Positions 1 through 7,035 of a stretch of 11,094 bases of DNA are shown piece by piece; the first letter of the stretch is position 1, and each line of letters begins with the position of its first letter. The notes beneath the pieces are model-generated. The model had not been told where the DNA came from. It did no database searches and saw only the letters and a program-made list of their open reading frames with translations. The DNA is from Fimbriimonadia bacterium (GTDB taxonomy: Bacteria; Armatimonadota; Fimbriimonadia; Fimbriimonadales; Fimbriimonadaceae), in assembly GCA_029824495.1 (NCBI GenBank), contig JALGXY010000295.1, forward strand, positions 1-11,094, read 5' to 3'. Both the position numbers and the translations under genes were made by a program.

Positions 1-347
1 GCCAGATTTTCACCATTTGGTCGAAGACGTTCGGTTCCATCGAGCGCGATCACTTCGCATCCCAGTTCGATAAGCGCCTGGACTTCAACCGATGTCGGCG
101 TGATATGCAGGCTGCTGCCCGGATAGTTGACCTTGATCAGGCCGATCGTCGGCGCACCGGTCTCTTTGCGGATCAGCTCGATCGCCTCTGTGCCCTGTAG
201 ACGCAGCACTCGGGAGCCGTTATCGAGCGACGCTTTCGCCATAGCCAGCAGAACTGCTGGGTCTTCGCAGGCCGAACCGAGGCTTGCCTGAACGCTGGCA
301 ATCAGAGGGGCCTCTTTCAGCAGCGCAAGAAACTCCTGTCTGGTCAA
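1..347 (-). CDS. nanE: N-acetylmannosamine-6-phosphate 2-epimerase, N-terminal half (cut by window edge)
   Basis: NanE interconverts ManNAc-6-phosphate and GlcNAc-6-phosphate in the cytosol, feeding sialic-acid/amino-sugar catabolism. The visible 115 codons read as a TIM-barrel NanE: LIASVQAS near residues 15-22 (family VSCQA), then GLIKVNYPGSSLHITPT around residues 69-85 with K72 at the place of the family's catalytic lysine, then ALDGTERLRPNGE near the edge. The family is about 220-230 residues, so roughly half is present. The start is a TTG at 347-345 that overlaps the stop of the upstream uracil-DNA glycosylase gene in a TTGA quartet. An AGGA at 360-357 lies 9 bases upstream as a ribosome binding site, and no ATG fits. 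It is translationally coupled as last visible gene of the minus-strand operon. Function rests on family resemblance; E180-type residues are outside the window. Confidence 0.85.
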   Translation of the reverse strand, partial: MTRQEFLALLKEAPLIASVQASLGSACEDPAVLLAMAKASLDNGSRVLRLQGTEAIELIRKETGAPTIGLIKVNYPGSSLHITPTSVEVQALIELGCEVIALDGTERLRPNGENL

Positions 348-955
348 ACCGATTCGTCCTTTTCGAGCAGTTTCAGCGCTGCCTCCCACGCTCGGCCAAT
401 ATCCTGAACAATCAACGAATAGCCGCCATCAAAACTGGTGGTTGAGCGGCGCAGAACATAGGCTGGGTGCAGAGTCGCCATCGCGGTCTTGGCGTACTCG
501 CACGGGAAGTATTGCCCACGCTCCTTTGTGATCTTAAAATCTGCGCGAATCAGGTTTTTTGAACTTGGAGCCCCAATGCAGAGGATCACTTTAGGGGCGA
601 TCGCAGCGAGCTGTGGCACCAGCCATTGGCGGCAGGTCTCAACCTCCGCGGGAGTCGGAGGGCGGTTCCGCTTTCGACCGTTTTCTCCCTCTTCGCAGGC
701 GCGGCATTTCAACGTGTTGCAGATATAGACATCGTCTCGTGAAAGGCCGTTGTCGGCGAGCGCTTGGTCGAGCATTTTGCCGGCACGACCGACGAAGGGT
801 CTGCCGGTCTTGTCCTCTTCTTCTCCCGGCCCCTCTCCGACCAGAACAAGCGGCGACTCAGGATTCCCTTCACCGAACACGAGCTCGGTTCTGATCTTCC
901 CGATCTCGCAGTCCGTGCAGCCCTGTGCCTTCTGTTTCAGCTCAGTCAGAGACAT
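344..955 (-). CDS. Uracil-DNA glycosylase, family 4 (Fe-S type)
   Basis: Excises uracil from DNA as the first step of base-excision repair after cytosine deamination or dUMP misincorporation. The 203-residue protein has the full family 4 layout. C13-x2-C16 plus C84 and C108 match the four cysteines that bind a 4Fe-4S cluster. Motif A is GEGPGEEEDKTGRPFVGRAG at 40-59, and motif B is HPAYVLR at 163-169 with the minor-groove-wedge histidine H163. The stretch between C84 and C108 carries an extra acidic/basic insert (residues 85-98, with further cysteine C87). The ATG at 955 overlaps the end of the HIT gene by 14 bases and is preceded by an AGGTG about 8 bases upstream, suggesting translational coupling. 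Family 5 UDG is the main alternative, but motif A with GEGPGEEED favours family 4. Confidence 0.95.
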   Translation of the reverse strand: MSLTELKQKAQGCTDCEIGKIRTELVFGEGNPESPLVLVGEGPGEEEDKTGRPFVGRAGKMLDQALADNGLSRDDVYICNTLKCRACEEGENGRKRNRPPTPAEVETCRQWLVPQLAAIAPKVILCIGAPSSKNLIRADFKITKERGQYFPCEYAKTAMATLHPAYVLRRSTTSFDGGYSLIVQDIGRAWEAALKLLEKDESV

Positions 956-1445
956 CTGCTTTCACCTGCTCCATCAATTTGTCGAATGCCGATTCCAGGC
1001 TCTGTGGGATCACCCTCACCTCAGCAACGCTTGTCATAAAACTCGTATCTCCACTCCACCTGGGAACGATATGCCAGTGCAGATGGCTTGGGATTCCGGC
1101 ACCGCCCGCTTCGCCGATATTCGCTCCTACATTAAATCCTTGTGGGTTGTAGGCGCCTTTGATCCAGCGCATGCAGCGACGAATCAGCTTCTGGATATCG
1201 AGCAGCTCTTCATCCGAGAGATCATCAAGATCTGCTGTGTGTTTGTAAGGTGCGACCATGAGGTGGCCTGACGCATAAGGGAAGGCATTGAGCATCACAA
1301 ATGCGTGCTCGCCTCGATAGAGGATCAGGTTGGCCCGGTCGTCCGACTGCTTGGGGAGCTCGACGAAGATGCAGCCGTCTGTCTTTTTCGGGTCCGCCTG
1401 GCTCACATAGTCGAATCGCCAGGGAGCCCAGAGCCGCTCAGCCAT
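942..1445 (-). CDS. HIT-family protein, Ap4A phosphorylase/hydrolase-like
   Basis: A 167-residue histidine-triad protein. The signature H121-L-H123-W-H125-I-V is present, with H123 as the expected nucleotidylated nucleophile. The opening RLWAPWRFDYV at 4-14 and the PRWSGDTSFM after the triad at 128-137 resemble the bacterial/actinobacterial AP4A phosphorylase branch (Rv2613c type) rather than the shorter HinT branch (about 110-120 residues). N105 and N109 sit in the substrate-loop motif GFNVGANIGEAGGAGIPSH. Known members split diadenosine polyphosphates or nucleoside phosphoramidates; the exact substrate here is inferred. It follows the ANTAR regulator by 15 bases and overlaps the uracil-DNA glycosylase by 14. 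A CATACT hexamer exactly 7 bases before its ATG could give an additional internal leaderless promoter. Confidence 0.92.
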   Translation of the reverse strand: MAERLWAPWRFDYVSQADPKKTDGCIFVELPKQSDDRANLILYRGEHAFVMLNAFPYASGHLMVAPYKHTADLDDLSDEELLDIQKLIRRCMRWIKGAYNPQGFNVGANIGEAGGAGIPSHLHWHIVPRWSGDTSFMTSVAEVRVIPQSLESAFDKLMEQVKADVSD

Positions 1446-1460
1446 AGGCTGAAGTATGCC

Positions 1461-2027
1461 TCAGATTCCTGCTGCAAGAACGATCGCTTCGGCCACTTCT
1501 CGCATCGACTTTCGGGCGTTCATCGCCTGAGTCTGGATACGCCTGTACGCTTCGGCCTCGTTCAGCCCCTGAGATTCGATCAGGATGCCCTTTGCCTGCT
1601 CGATAACTTTGCGGGCTTCCAGTCGTTCCTGAAGACCAGAGACCTCTTTCTTAAGCTGATTGACAGACTCAAAACGGCTCTTGGCAACCTCAATGGCCGG
1701 AACAAGGTCGCTCGGCTTGAACGGTTTGACAAGGTAGCCGAAAACGCCCGCCGTTTTCGCTCTTTCGATCAGCTCCTGGTCACTGTAGGCTGTCAAAAGG
1801 ATGACGGGCGCAATGCCGCCCTCAGTGATCTGATCGGCAGCTTCAATTCCATCCAATAGCGGCATCTTGACGTCAAGAACGCAGACATCTGGTGTCTGCT
1901 GCTCAGCAAGCTCAACGGCCATTTTTCCGTCTTCTGCTTCTGCCACGACGTCGTGACCCAGGTTGTGCAGCATCTGCTTCAAGTCGAGGCGGATGATGGG
2001 GTCGTCGTCTGCAATCAAAACTCGCAT
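1461..2027 (-). CDS. Response regulator with REC and ANTAR RNA-binding domains
   Basis: A 188-residue AmiR/NasR-type antiterminator regulator. The receiver domain (about 1-118) has the acidic pocket D7-D8-D9, phospho-acceptor D52 in LDVKMP, switch residue T79 in LLTAYS and K101 in VKPF. A short coiled linker (about 118-135) leads to the ANTAR domain (about 130-185), with ERLEARKVIEQAKGIL and the family's AYRRIQTQAMNARKSMREVAEA. In characterised relatives (mycobacterial PdtaR, EutV, NasR) phosphorylation promotes binding to paired RNA hairpins and blocks termination. No histidine kinase lies in the window, and no ANTAR target hairpin pair was recognised by eye. It is the first gene of the minus-strand operon. 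Its ATG has a GAGGG ribosome binding site 7 bases upstream (2035-2039). Confidence 0.95.
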   Translation of the reverse strand: MRVLIADDDPIIRLDLKQMLHNLGHDVVAEAEDGKMAVELAEQQTPDVCVLDVKMPLLDGIEAADQITEGGIAPVILLTAYSDQELIERAKTAGVFGYLVKPFKPSDLVPAIEVAKSRFESVNQLKKEVSGLQERLEARKVIEQAKGILIESQGLNEAEAYRRIQTQAMNARKSMREVAEAIVLAAGI

Positions 2028-2051
2028 ATCAGTGCCCTCAGATCAGGCCGG

Positions 2052-2057
2052 AGGATA
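2052..2057 (-). promoter_or_regulatory. Candidate -10 element (TATCCT) of the minus-strand operon
   Basis: Read on the minus strand, TATCCT lies 24 bases before the ATG of the ANTAR regulator. It would give an ordinary leader of about 18 bases containing the GAGGG ribosome binding site at 2035-2039. No good -35 hexamer is visible at 16-18 bases spacing. It lies in the 67-base divergent gap, back to back with the plus-strand -10 at 2082-2087. Confidence 0.4.
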
Positions 2058-2081
2058 CCTGTGGGCCGATCCTAAGCCTGT

Positions 2082-2087
2082 TAGAAT
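2082..2087 (+). promoter_or_regulatory. Candidate extended -10 (TGtTAGAAT) for leaderless start at 2095
   Basis: TAGAAT at 2082-2087 is preceded by TG at 2079-2080, an extended -10 pattern, and followed after exactly 7 bases (GGTACTT) by an in-frame GTG. Transcription would begin at or next to the start codon. The same hexamer with the same 7-base spacing recurs before the gene at 5135. No -35 is evident. Confidence 0.5.
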
Positions 2088-2094
2088 GGTACTT

Positions 2095-2985
2095 GTGAAA
2101 GCATCATTGTCTCGGCTGTTGGGAGGTTCGATCGATTACGCTGGCCTGTTTCCGCCTGCATCGCTCGATATGCCTGGTGCAATTTCAGGCTACCGGGATG
2201 CTGTGGAATCGGCGGAATGGCTCGTTGACCTGTTCGTCTGTCCGGCTGGGCGAGCAAGGGAAGCCCAGGATGAGGCGCTGAAGCTGTTGGGCGATGACTA
2301 CGATCCGAGCGCACCAGTTCTGCATCTAGCCGCGATTGGAAAGCCGGCAGAAGCTGCTGACGTGGGCCAGAGTCTCGCCGAGGACTTTGCGGCTCTGAAA
2401 TCTGCCGACAAAGTTGAGGTGGAGGCGTTCGAGGTGCGTCTGCCTAGAAATGAGGGCTCGATTCGGTCCCTCAAGAAGCAGGCCGAAAAGTCAGGCTATG
2501 ATCTGCAGACTTTCGTAGAGTTTGGCTGGGAAGAAGGGTTTTCAGAGGCGATGGAGATGGCCGCCAACACTTGGGAAGAGGTCGGGTTCAAAGCCAGAAC
2601 GGGGGGAGTGACCGCTGATCTATTCCCATCACCTGAGCAGCTCGCCGAGTTTATTGTGACGGCTGTTTCGCTCGAAGTGCCGTATAAATTCACGGCTGGA
2701 CTGCACGAGCCTCTGCGCCATTTTGATGCTGAACTTGGCATAAACAGATTCGGGTTCCTAAACGTTTTGGCAGCATCCTGCCTGGCAGAATCGAACGCCT
2801 TGGGCAGAAAACGTGTGCAGGAGATTCTGGAATCTGAGGATGCCAGCCAGTTCGAGTTCAGCGATGAAGGTCTTGTCGCTTTCGGCTGCCAAGTCGATGC
2901 CTGCACGCTTCATGGGGCATCCGGATTTGGAAGCTGTTCGATCGAGGAGCCGCTGGAAGGCCTGGAGAGGCTCGGCCTGCTCTAA
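2095..2985 (+). CDS. Conserved protein of unknown function (IDYAGLFPPA family)
   Basis: A protein of about 296 residues without signal peptide or membrane segment. I recall this opening, IDYAGLFPPA at 13-22, from unannotated proteins in several bacterial phyla, but know no assigned function. Other likely conserved blocks are ARTGG at 167-171, KFTAGLHEPLRHFD at 198-211 and GFLNVLAAS near 220-228. Alternating short strands and amphipathic helices with these polar blocks suggest an aldolase-like TIM barrel, which is only an inference. The chosen start is GTG 2095, because an ATG at 2086 lies inside the candidate -10 and a longer reading back to 1963 overlaps the divergent gene. The aldehyde dehydrogenase begins 24 bases downstream, so the two are probably cotranscribed and may share a catabolic pathway. 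Confidence 0.85.
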   Translation: MKASLSRLLGGSIDYAGLFPPASLDMPGAISGYRDAVESAEWLVDLFVCPAGRAREAQDEALKLLGDDYDPSAPVLHLAAIGKPAEAADVGQSLAEDFAALKSADKVEVEAFEVRLPRNEGSIRSLKKQAEKSGYDLQTFVEFGWEEGFSEAMEMAANTWEEVGFKARTGGVTADLFPSPEQLAEFIVTAVSLEVPYKFTAGLHEPLRHFDAELGINRFGFLNVLAASCLAESNALGRKRVQEILESEDASQFEFSDEGLVAFGCQVDACTLHGASGFGSCSIEEPLEGLERLGLL

Positions 2986-3009
2986 CAGACGAAAGGTAAA
3001 ACGCTCTGC

Positions 3010-4506
3010 ATGAGCAGCGGCGCTCACACAACTGTTCTCGACCTCAATTTTCCGGTTCTTCCAGCAGCCGGAAACCTCAAAGTAACGACCCCAATTGATG
3101 GGTCTGAAATCGCATCAGTTCAGATGCACACATCTGAAGAGGTCGAGCAGATCCTTCAGCGCTCCCAATCGGCTTTTGAGCAGTGGCGCCAGGTCCCCGG
3201 CCCAATTCGAGGTGAATTGGTCCGCCGGTTTGGAAACAAGCTGCGTGAAGAGAAAGAGAGCCTTGCACAGCTCGTGACTCTGGAGTGTGGGAAGATCATC
3301 GAAGAGGGCCGAGGCGAAGTCCAAGAGATGATCGACATCTGCGATTTTGCTGTTGGTGTCTCTCGTCAGCTCTATGGCTTGACTATAGCCAGTGAGCGTC
3401 CGCAGCATGTGATGCACGAGAATTGGCATCCGCTCGGCCCGGTGGGAGTGATCAGCGCGTTCAATTTCCCTGTCGCTGTGTGGGCCTGGAATGCGGCTTT
3501 GGCGTGGGTCTGCGGCGATTCGGTGGTCTGGAAACCATCAGAAAAGACGCCTCTGACCGCTCTCGCCTGCCAGCGGCTCTTCGAGGAGACCGCTGCCGAT
3601 TTTGAGCATGCTCCGGATGGACTGAGCCAGATCGTGATCGGAAATGCCGAGCAGGGCGCTCAGATTGTTGAGGACCGGCGGATTCGACTGCTTTCGGCGA
3701 CAGGCTCCTGTCGGATGGGTGGCATTGTCGGCCCTCAGGTGGCCAAGCGGTTTGGAAAGTGCCTGCTCGAATTGGGCGGCAACAACGCTGTCATCGTCAC
3801 CCCGAGCGCTGACCTCGATGTGGCTCTGCCTTCGATCGTCTTTGGCGCGGTCGGCACGGCCGGTCAGCGATGCACATCGACCAGGCGGGTGCTGGTCCAT
3901 CGCTCGCTCCATGATGAGGTCTTCAATAGGATCAAGTCTGCGTTCGAGTCGATTACGCCGAGCAGGATCGGCAGTCCTCTTGAAGCCAGCACCCTGGTCG
4001 GACCGCTGATTGACGAAGAGGCTTGGGACAACATGCAGGCCGCAATTGAGCGGATCAGGCCCGAGGCGGAAGAGATCGTCGGCGGCGGTCGAGTAGACCG
4101 CGACGGCTGCTACGCTGAGCCGTGTTTGGTTAAGCTGAGCAGCCAGCCAGAGGCTCTCCAGCAGGAGACGTTCGCCCCGCTCACCTACGTGATTCCTTAT
4201 GACACTCTGGAGGAGGCTCTGGAGATCCACAATGCGGTTCCACAAGGCCTCAGCAGCGCGATCATGACGACCGATGTGCGTGAGGCTGAGTTCTTTAAGC
4301 AGAACAGCGATTGCGGCATCGCCAACGTCAACATTGGTACAAGCGGAGCTGAGATCGGAGGAGCGTTCGGCGGTGAAAAGGAGACCGGCGGCGGCCGTGA
4401 GTCAGGCTCCGATGCTTGGAAGGCATACATGAGGAGACAGACCAGCACGACCTATTACGGCAGCGACAAGCCTGCCTTGGCACAAGGGATCAGCTTCGAT
4501 GCGTAA
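3010..4506 (+). CDS. Aldehyde dehydrogenase, ALDH7/antiquitin type (aminoadipate-semialdehyde dehydrogenase-like)
   Basis: A 498-residue NAD(P)-dependent aldehyde dehydrogenase. Catalytic features are N152 in FNFP, K175 in WKPSE, the general base E254 in ELGGNN, nucleophile C288 in GTAGQRCTSTRR and E386 in ETFAP. ALDH7 hallmarks are strong: SRQLYGLTIASERP (118-131), PLGPVGVISAFNFPVAVWAW (141-160) and GTSGAEIGGAFGGEKETGGG (443-462) followed by RESGSDAWKAYMRRQT. Characterised ALDH7 enzymes (antiquitin, AmaB) oxidise 2-aminoadipate 6-semialdehyde/piperidine-6-carboxylate in lysine and pipecolate breakdown, so that substrate is likely but not proven here. The NAD-loop glycine motif reads TGSCRMGG, with Cys where many members have Thr. 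Start ATG 3010 is supported by the aligned N-terminus; a TAAAAC hexamer sits 7 bases upstream. Its last bases overlap the lipoprotein start by 8. Confidence 0.95.
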   Translation: MSSGAHTTVLDLNFPVLPAAGNLKVTTPIDGSEIASVQMHTSEEVEQILQRSQSAFEQWRQVPGPIRGELVRRFGNKLREEKESLAQLVTLECGKIIEEGRGEVQEMIDICDFAVGVSRQLYGLTIASERPQHVMHENWHPLGPVGVISAFNFPVAVWAWNAALAWVCGDSVVWKPSEKTPLTALACQRLFEETAADFEHAPDGLSQIVIGNAEQGAQIVEDRRIRLLSATGSCRMGGIVGPQVAKRFGKCLLELGGNNAVIVTPSADLDVALPSIVFGAVGTAGQRCTSTRRVLVHRSLHDEVFNRIKSAFESITPSRIGSPLEASTLVGPLIDEEAWDNMQAAIERIRPEAEEIVGGGRVDRDGCYAEPCLVKLSSQPEALQQETFAPLTYVIPYDTLEEALEIHNAVPQGLSSAIMTTDVREAEFFKQNSDCGIANVNIGTSGAEIGGAFGGEKETGGGRESGSDAWKAYMRRQTSTTYYGSDKPALAQGISFDA

Positions 4507-5113
4507 ATTCTGGATCGTTCCGCTCTTGGTTCTGTTCGGCTGCCAGCCAGCAGCCGAACAGGCTTCACCAGCAGCAGAATCAACCGAAGAGGCTTCAGAA
4601 AACGAAGCAGCTCCTCGGATCTATGAGAAAGAGGGCGATGTCGACGGAATCTCCTACAGGATTCGTTTTGAGACTCTTGAGTGGGACCCCTCTCGGCACA
4701 GTATTGGCGGCAGCCCAGAAGGAATCGAAAATGTAGATGGCCGCTGGCCTTACGGACTCCAAGGCTCCGCTCCAGATGATGAGATCGTCGCGATGTCTGT
4801 CGAATGGGACGGCCAGGAGATCGACATCCCAGAACGATACTGGTCCGACTGCTTCAACCCGTTTCCTGATGCCGAGCCCGAAGCGGACCAGATCACGATC
4901 CCTGTTCCAACAGAAGATGGTGGCCTGATTCTAAATATGGTGTTAGGATCCGGCTCTGCTAGATATGCTGTCTCTTGGAAGCTGCAGATGAACGGCAGAC
5001 ACGAGCGCAGATTGGCCGAAGACCAGGCTTCGATCGACGACATGAACGCTGCCAATTTCGAGGTTCGTCCGCTCGACGAAGAAATCTGGAAGTTCGCTGA
5101 GATTCTCAGGTGA
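4499..5113 (+). CDS. Small lipoprotein of unknown function
   Basis: A 204-residue predicted lipoprotein. It starts with MRK, a hydrophobic stretch IVPLLVLFG and a lipobox L12-F13-G14-C15, the site for lipid attachment at C15. Residues 16-40 form an Ala/Glu/Ser-rich, probably disordered tether. The remainder is acidic and mixed alpha/beta with many aromatic residues (WDPSRH, RYWSDCFNPFPD). I recognise no family in it. The start ATG at 4499 lies within the last codons of the aldehyde dehydrogenase (8-base overlap, different frame), with an AGGG about 11 bases upstream, so it is likely translated by coupling. The next gene follows after 21 bases but has its own probable promoter. An envelope-anchored role is all that can be said. 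Confidence 0.85.
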   Translation: MRKFWIVPLLVLFGCQPAAEQASPAAESTEEASENEAAPRIYEKEGDVDGISYRIRFETLEWDPSRHSIGGSPEGIENVDGRWPYGLQGSAPDDEIVAMSVEWDGQEIDIPERYWSDCFNPFPDAEPEADQITIPVPTEDGGLILNMVLGSGSARYAVSWKLQMNGRHERRLAEDQASIDDMNAANFEVRPLDEEIWKFAEILR

Positions 5114-5121
5114 GCCGCCGG

Positions 5122-5127
5122 TAGAAT
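5122..5127 (+). promoter_or_regulatory. Candidate -10 (TAGAAT) within a 5-bp dyad, leaderless start at 5135
   Basis: TAGAAT is followed by exactly 7 bases (CGGCGCG) and then the ATG at 5135, leaving no room for a Shine-Dalgarno leader. The hexamer lies in the 7-base centre of a perfect inverted repeat, CGCCG (5116-5120) and CGGCG (5128-5132), which could be an operator or chance. No clear -35 is visible. Confidence 0.5.
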
Positions 5128-5134
5128 CGGCGCG

Positions 5135-7000
5135 ATGCGCGCCTGCCTAATCGCTGCAGTTTCAGCCTTCGTCTGTGGGGCTGCCCTTGCTCACGATGGA
5201 CCAGATCCTGTGAGCCATTGGATCTTCAGTCCGGAGAAGATCTCGCCAATCCCGTCTGGCGGAGTTAACTTGGACAGTCGCCTTGGCACAAATCTCTGGG
5301 GGGCTGTCAATCCTAAGTCTGTCAAGGATCGGATGGGCAGCACCATCTACTTTGATGGAGAGAAGGTGGCTTTCTATGCGGGGCAGAGCTACGAGCAGGC
5401 GGCAGAGTTTCTGCCGAAAAAGCTGATTACGGTCAGCGCGTGGGTTTCGATCGATCAGGAGCACCAGTGGGGCGGGATCGTCGGAATGGTCCAGGACAAT
5501 GCCAACGCTGAAAAGGGCTGGGTGCTCGGCTACAACCAGAACAGCTTCTACTTTGGTCTGGCAGGCAAAGATTCTTCAGATGCCGACGGCACGATGACGT
5601 ATCTGGCGGGCGAAACCAAGTATGAGAAATTCCGGCTCTATCACGTAGTCGGCGTCTACGACGGCGGACAGATGCAGATCTACGTCAACGGAAAGCTGGA
5701 TGGAGTATCCGACGCTCAGAAAGGCGAGATTTTCTATCCCAAGAAAGCTCCCTATGTTGTCGGAGCTTATCAAGATGACAACGAGTTTCACCTGCACAAA
5801 GGTCAGATTCGAGAGGTGGCTGTGTACGACCTCGCCGCAAAAGCAGAATGGGCGGCGCATGAGTACGAGCACTCGAAAGAGCTGACCGAACTCAGATTCA
5901 AACCGGTCTATCCGGATGAATTTGAGTTTCTCGTTGAGCCGTACCTTCAGTTTGCATCACAGACGAGCATGACCGTGATGTGGGAGACCAATCGGCCAGC
6001 CCGATCCGTGGTCAACTTTGGCGAGACATCAGACTTTGACAAAGCGAAAGTCGATGCCCCGCTGAAGCTGATACACGAAATGAAGCTGACGGGTCTCAAG
6101 CCGAATACACCCTACTACTATAAGGTCGAGACGACCGATGATCGCGGGCAGAAGATCGAGAGCGAAGTCTTCAGCTTCCAGACAGCCTGCGGGCCAGAAA
6201 CACCATTCGGATTCGCCGTGATCAGCGACACTCAGGACCAGCCGAAGATTGCTGAGGCGATCACTGCCCAGGCTTGGGAGCACCGGCCACGGTTCATCGT
6301 GCACCCAGGCGATCTTGTCGGGACAGGAGCGAACAAGGCTCACTGGACCCAGGGCTTCTTCCCAGCCCTAAAGCCGATGATTGAGCGGATGCCGTTCTAT
6401 CCGGTTCTGGGCAACCACGAAGGCAACGCAAAGAACTACTACGACTACGTCTCTCTGCCGGGCAAGGAGTATTACTACACCTTCAAATATGGCAACGCAC
6501 AGTTCTTTATGATCGACTCGAACAAAAAGGTGGGACCGGGCAGCGAGCAGTATCTTTGGCTCGAAAAAGAGCTGGCGAAGTCGACAGCAGAGTGGAAGTT
6601 CGTTTCACACCACCACCCGCCATTCAGCTCCGATGAGAACGACTACGGCAATCTGTGGAAAGGCCGGTCGGCTTTGGGAGATGCACGTGTTCGCGAAATT
6701 ACGGCGCTTTACGACAAATATGGGGTCGATATTGTATGGAACGGGCACATCCACAGCTACGAGCGGACCTGGCCGATCTCAGGCGGGAAAGTGGTCGAGC
6801 GAGACGGCACGATCTACATGATCACGGGCGGAGGTGGAGGCCACCTCGAGACGCCTGGACCGATCAAGCCGGACTTTCAGAACAACGTCCGTCGGGGCCA
6901 CCATTTTGTGACGGTCGCCATCAATGGTGGAATCCTCGAGATGAAAGCATTCGACATTGAGGGCCGACTGTACGATTACCTGAAGATCGAAAAACGCTGA
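5135..7000 (+). CDS. Secreted LamG-metallophosphatase (purple acid phosphatase-like, Tyr ligand absent)
   Basis: A 621-residue exported protein. A signal peptide (1-19, cleavage after ALA) precedes a LamG/concanavalin-like jelly roll (about 28-245; KLITVSAWVSI, YHVVGVYDGGQMQIYVNG). A fibronectin-III-like PAP N-terminal domain follows (about 262-350; TSMTVMWET, GLKPNTPYYYKV), then a calcineurin-type metallophosphatase (about 356-600). Metal-site motifs are D365 in ISDTQ, D393 in HPGDLV, N427-H428 in LGNHEG, H492-H494 in VSHHHPP, and H538/H540 in NGHIHSYERT. The GDxxY motif of true purple acid phosphatases reads GDLVG, so the Fe(III)-ligating tyrosine is glycine (G396) and motif 1 is DTQ not DxG. 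A di-metal phosphomonoesterase or phosphodiesterase is therefore likely, not purple. The LamG domain may bind a glycan or the cell surface. Two GMC oxidoreductases follow in the same direction, 35 bases on. Confidence 0.9.
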   Translation: MRACLIAAVSAFVCGAALAHDGPDPVSHWIFSPEKISPIPSGGVNLDSRLGTNLWGAVNPKSVKDRMGSTIYFDGEKVAFYAGQSYEQAAEFLPKKLITVSAWVSIDQEHQWGGIVGMVQDNANAEKGWVLGYNQNSFYFGLAGKDSSDADGTMTYLAGETKYEKFRLYHVVGVYDGGQMQIYVNGKLDGVSDAQKGEIFYPKKAPYVVGAYQDDNEFHLHKGQIREVAVYDLAAKAEWAAHEYEHSKELTELRFKPVYPDEFEFLVEPYLQFASQTSMTVMWETNRPARSVVNFGETSDFDKAKVDAPLKLIHEMKLTGLKPNTPYYYKVETTDDRGQKIESEVFSFQTACGPETPFGFAVISDTQDQPKIAEAITAQAWEHRPRFIVHPGDLVGTGANKAHWTQGFFPALKPMIERMPFYPVLGNHEGNAKNYYDYVSLPGKEYYYTFKYGNAQFFMIDSNKKVGPGSEQYLWLEKELAKSTAEWKFVSHHHPPFSSDENDYGNLWKGRSALGDARVREITALYDKYGVDIVWNGHIHSYERTWPISGGKVVERDGTIYMITGGGGGHLETPGPIKPDFQNNVRRGHHFVTVAINGGILEMKAFDIEGRLYDYLKIEKR

Positions 7001-7035
7001 TTTCGGCATGAAATTGGCAACATCTCCCCGTTGAG

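Noticed and set aside
1305..1859. Plus-strand open frame of 184 codons across the HIT and ANTAR genes
   Set aside because: Antisense to two clearly conserved proteins, with no start context or recognisable domain.
1963..2094. Longer start for the unknown-function protein (ATG 1963 or ATG 2086)
   Set aside because: ATG 1963 would overlap the divergent response regulator, and the extra 44 residues look unlike the family opening. ATG 2086 overlaps the candidate -10.
3538..4245. Long minus-strand open frame (235 codons) inside the aldehyde dehydrogenase
   Set aside because: It lies wholly antisense to a gene with intact catalytic motifs, and its translation resembles no family; a codon-bias shadow.
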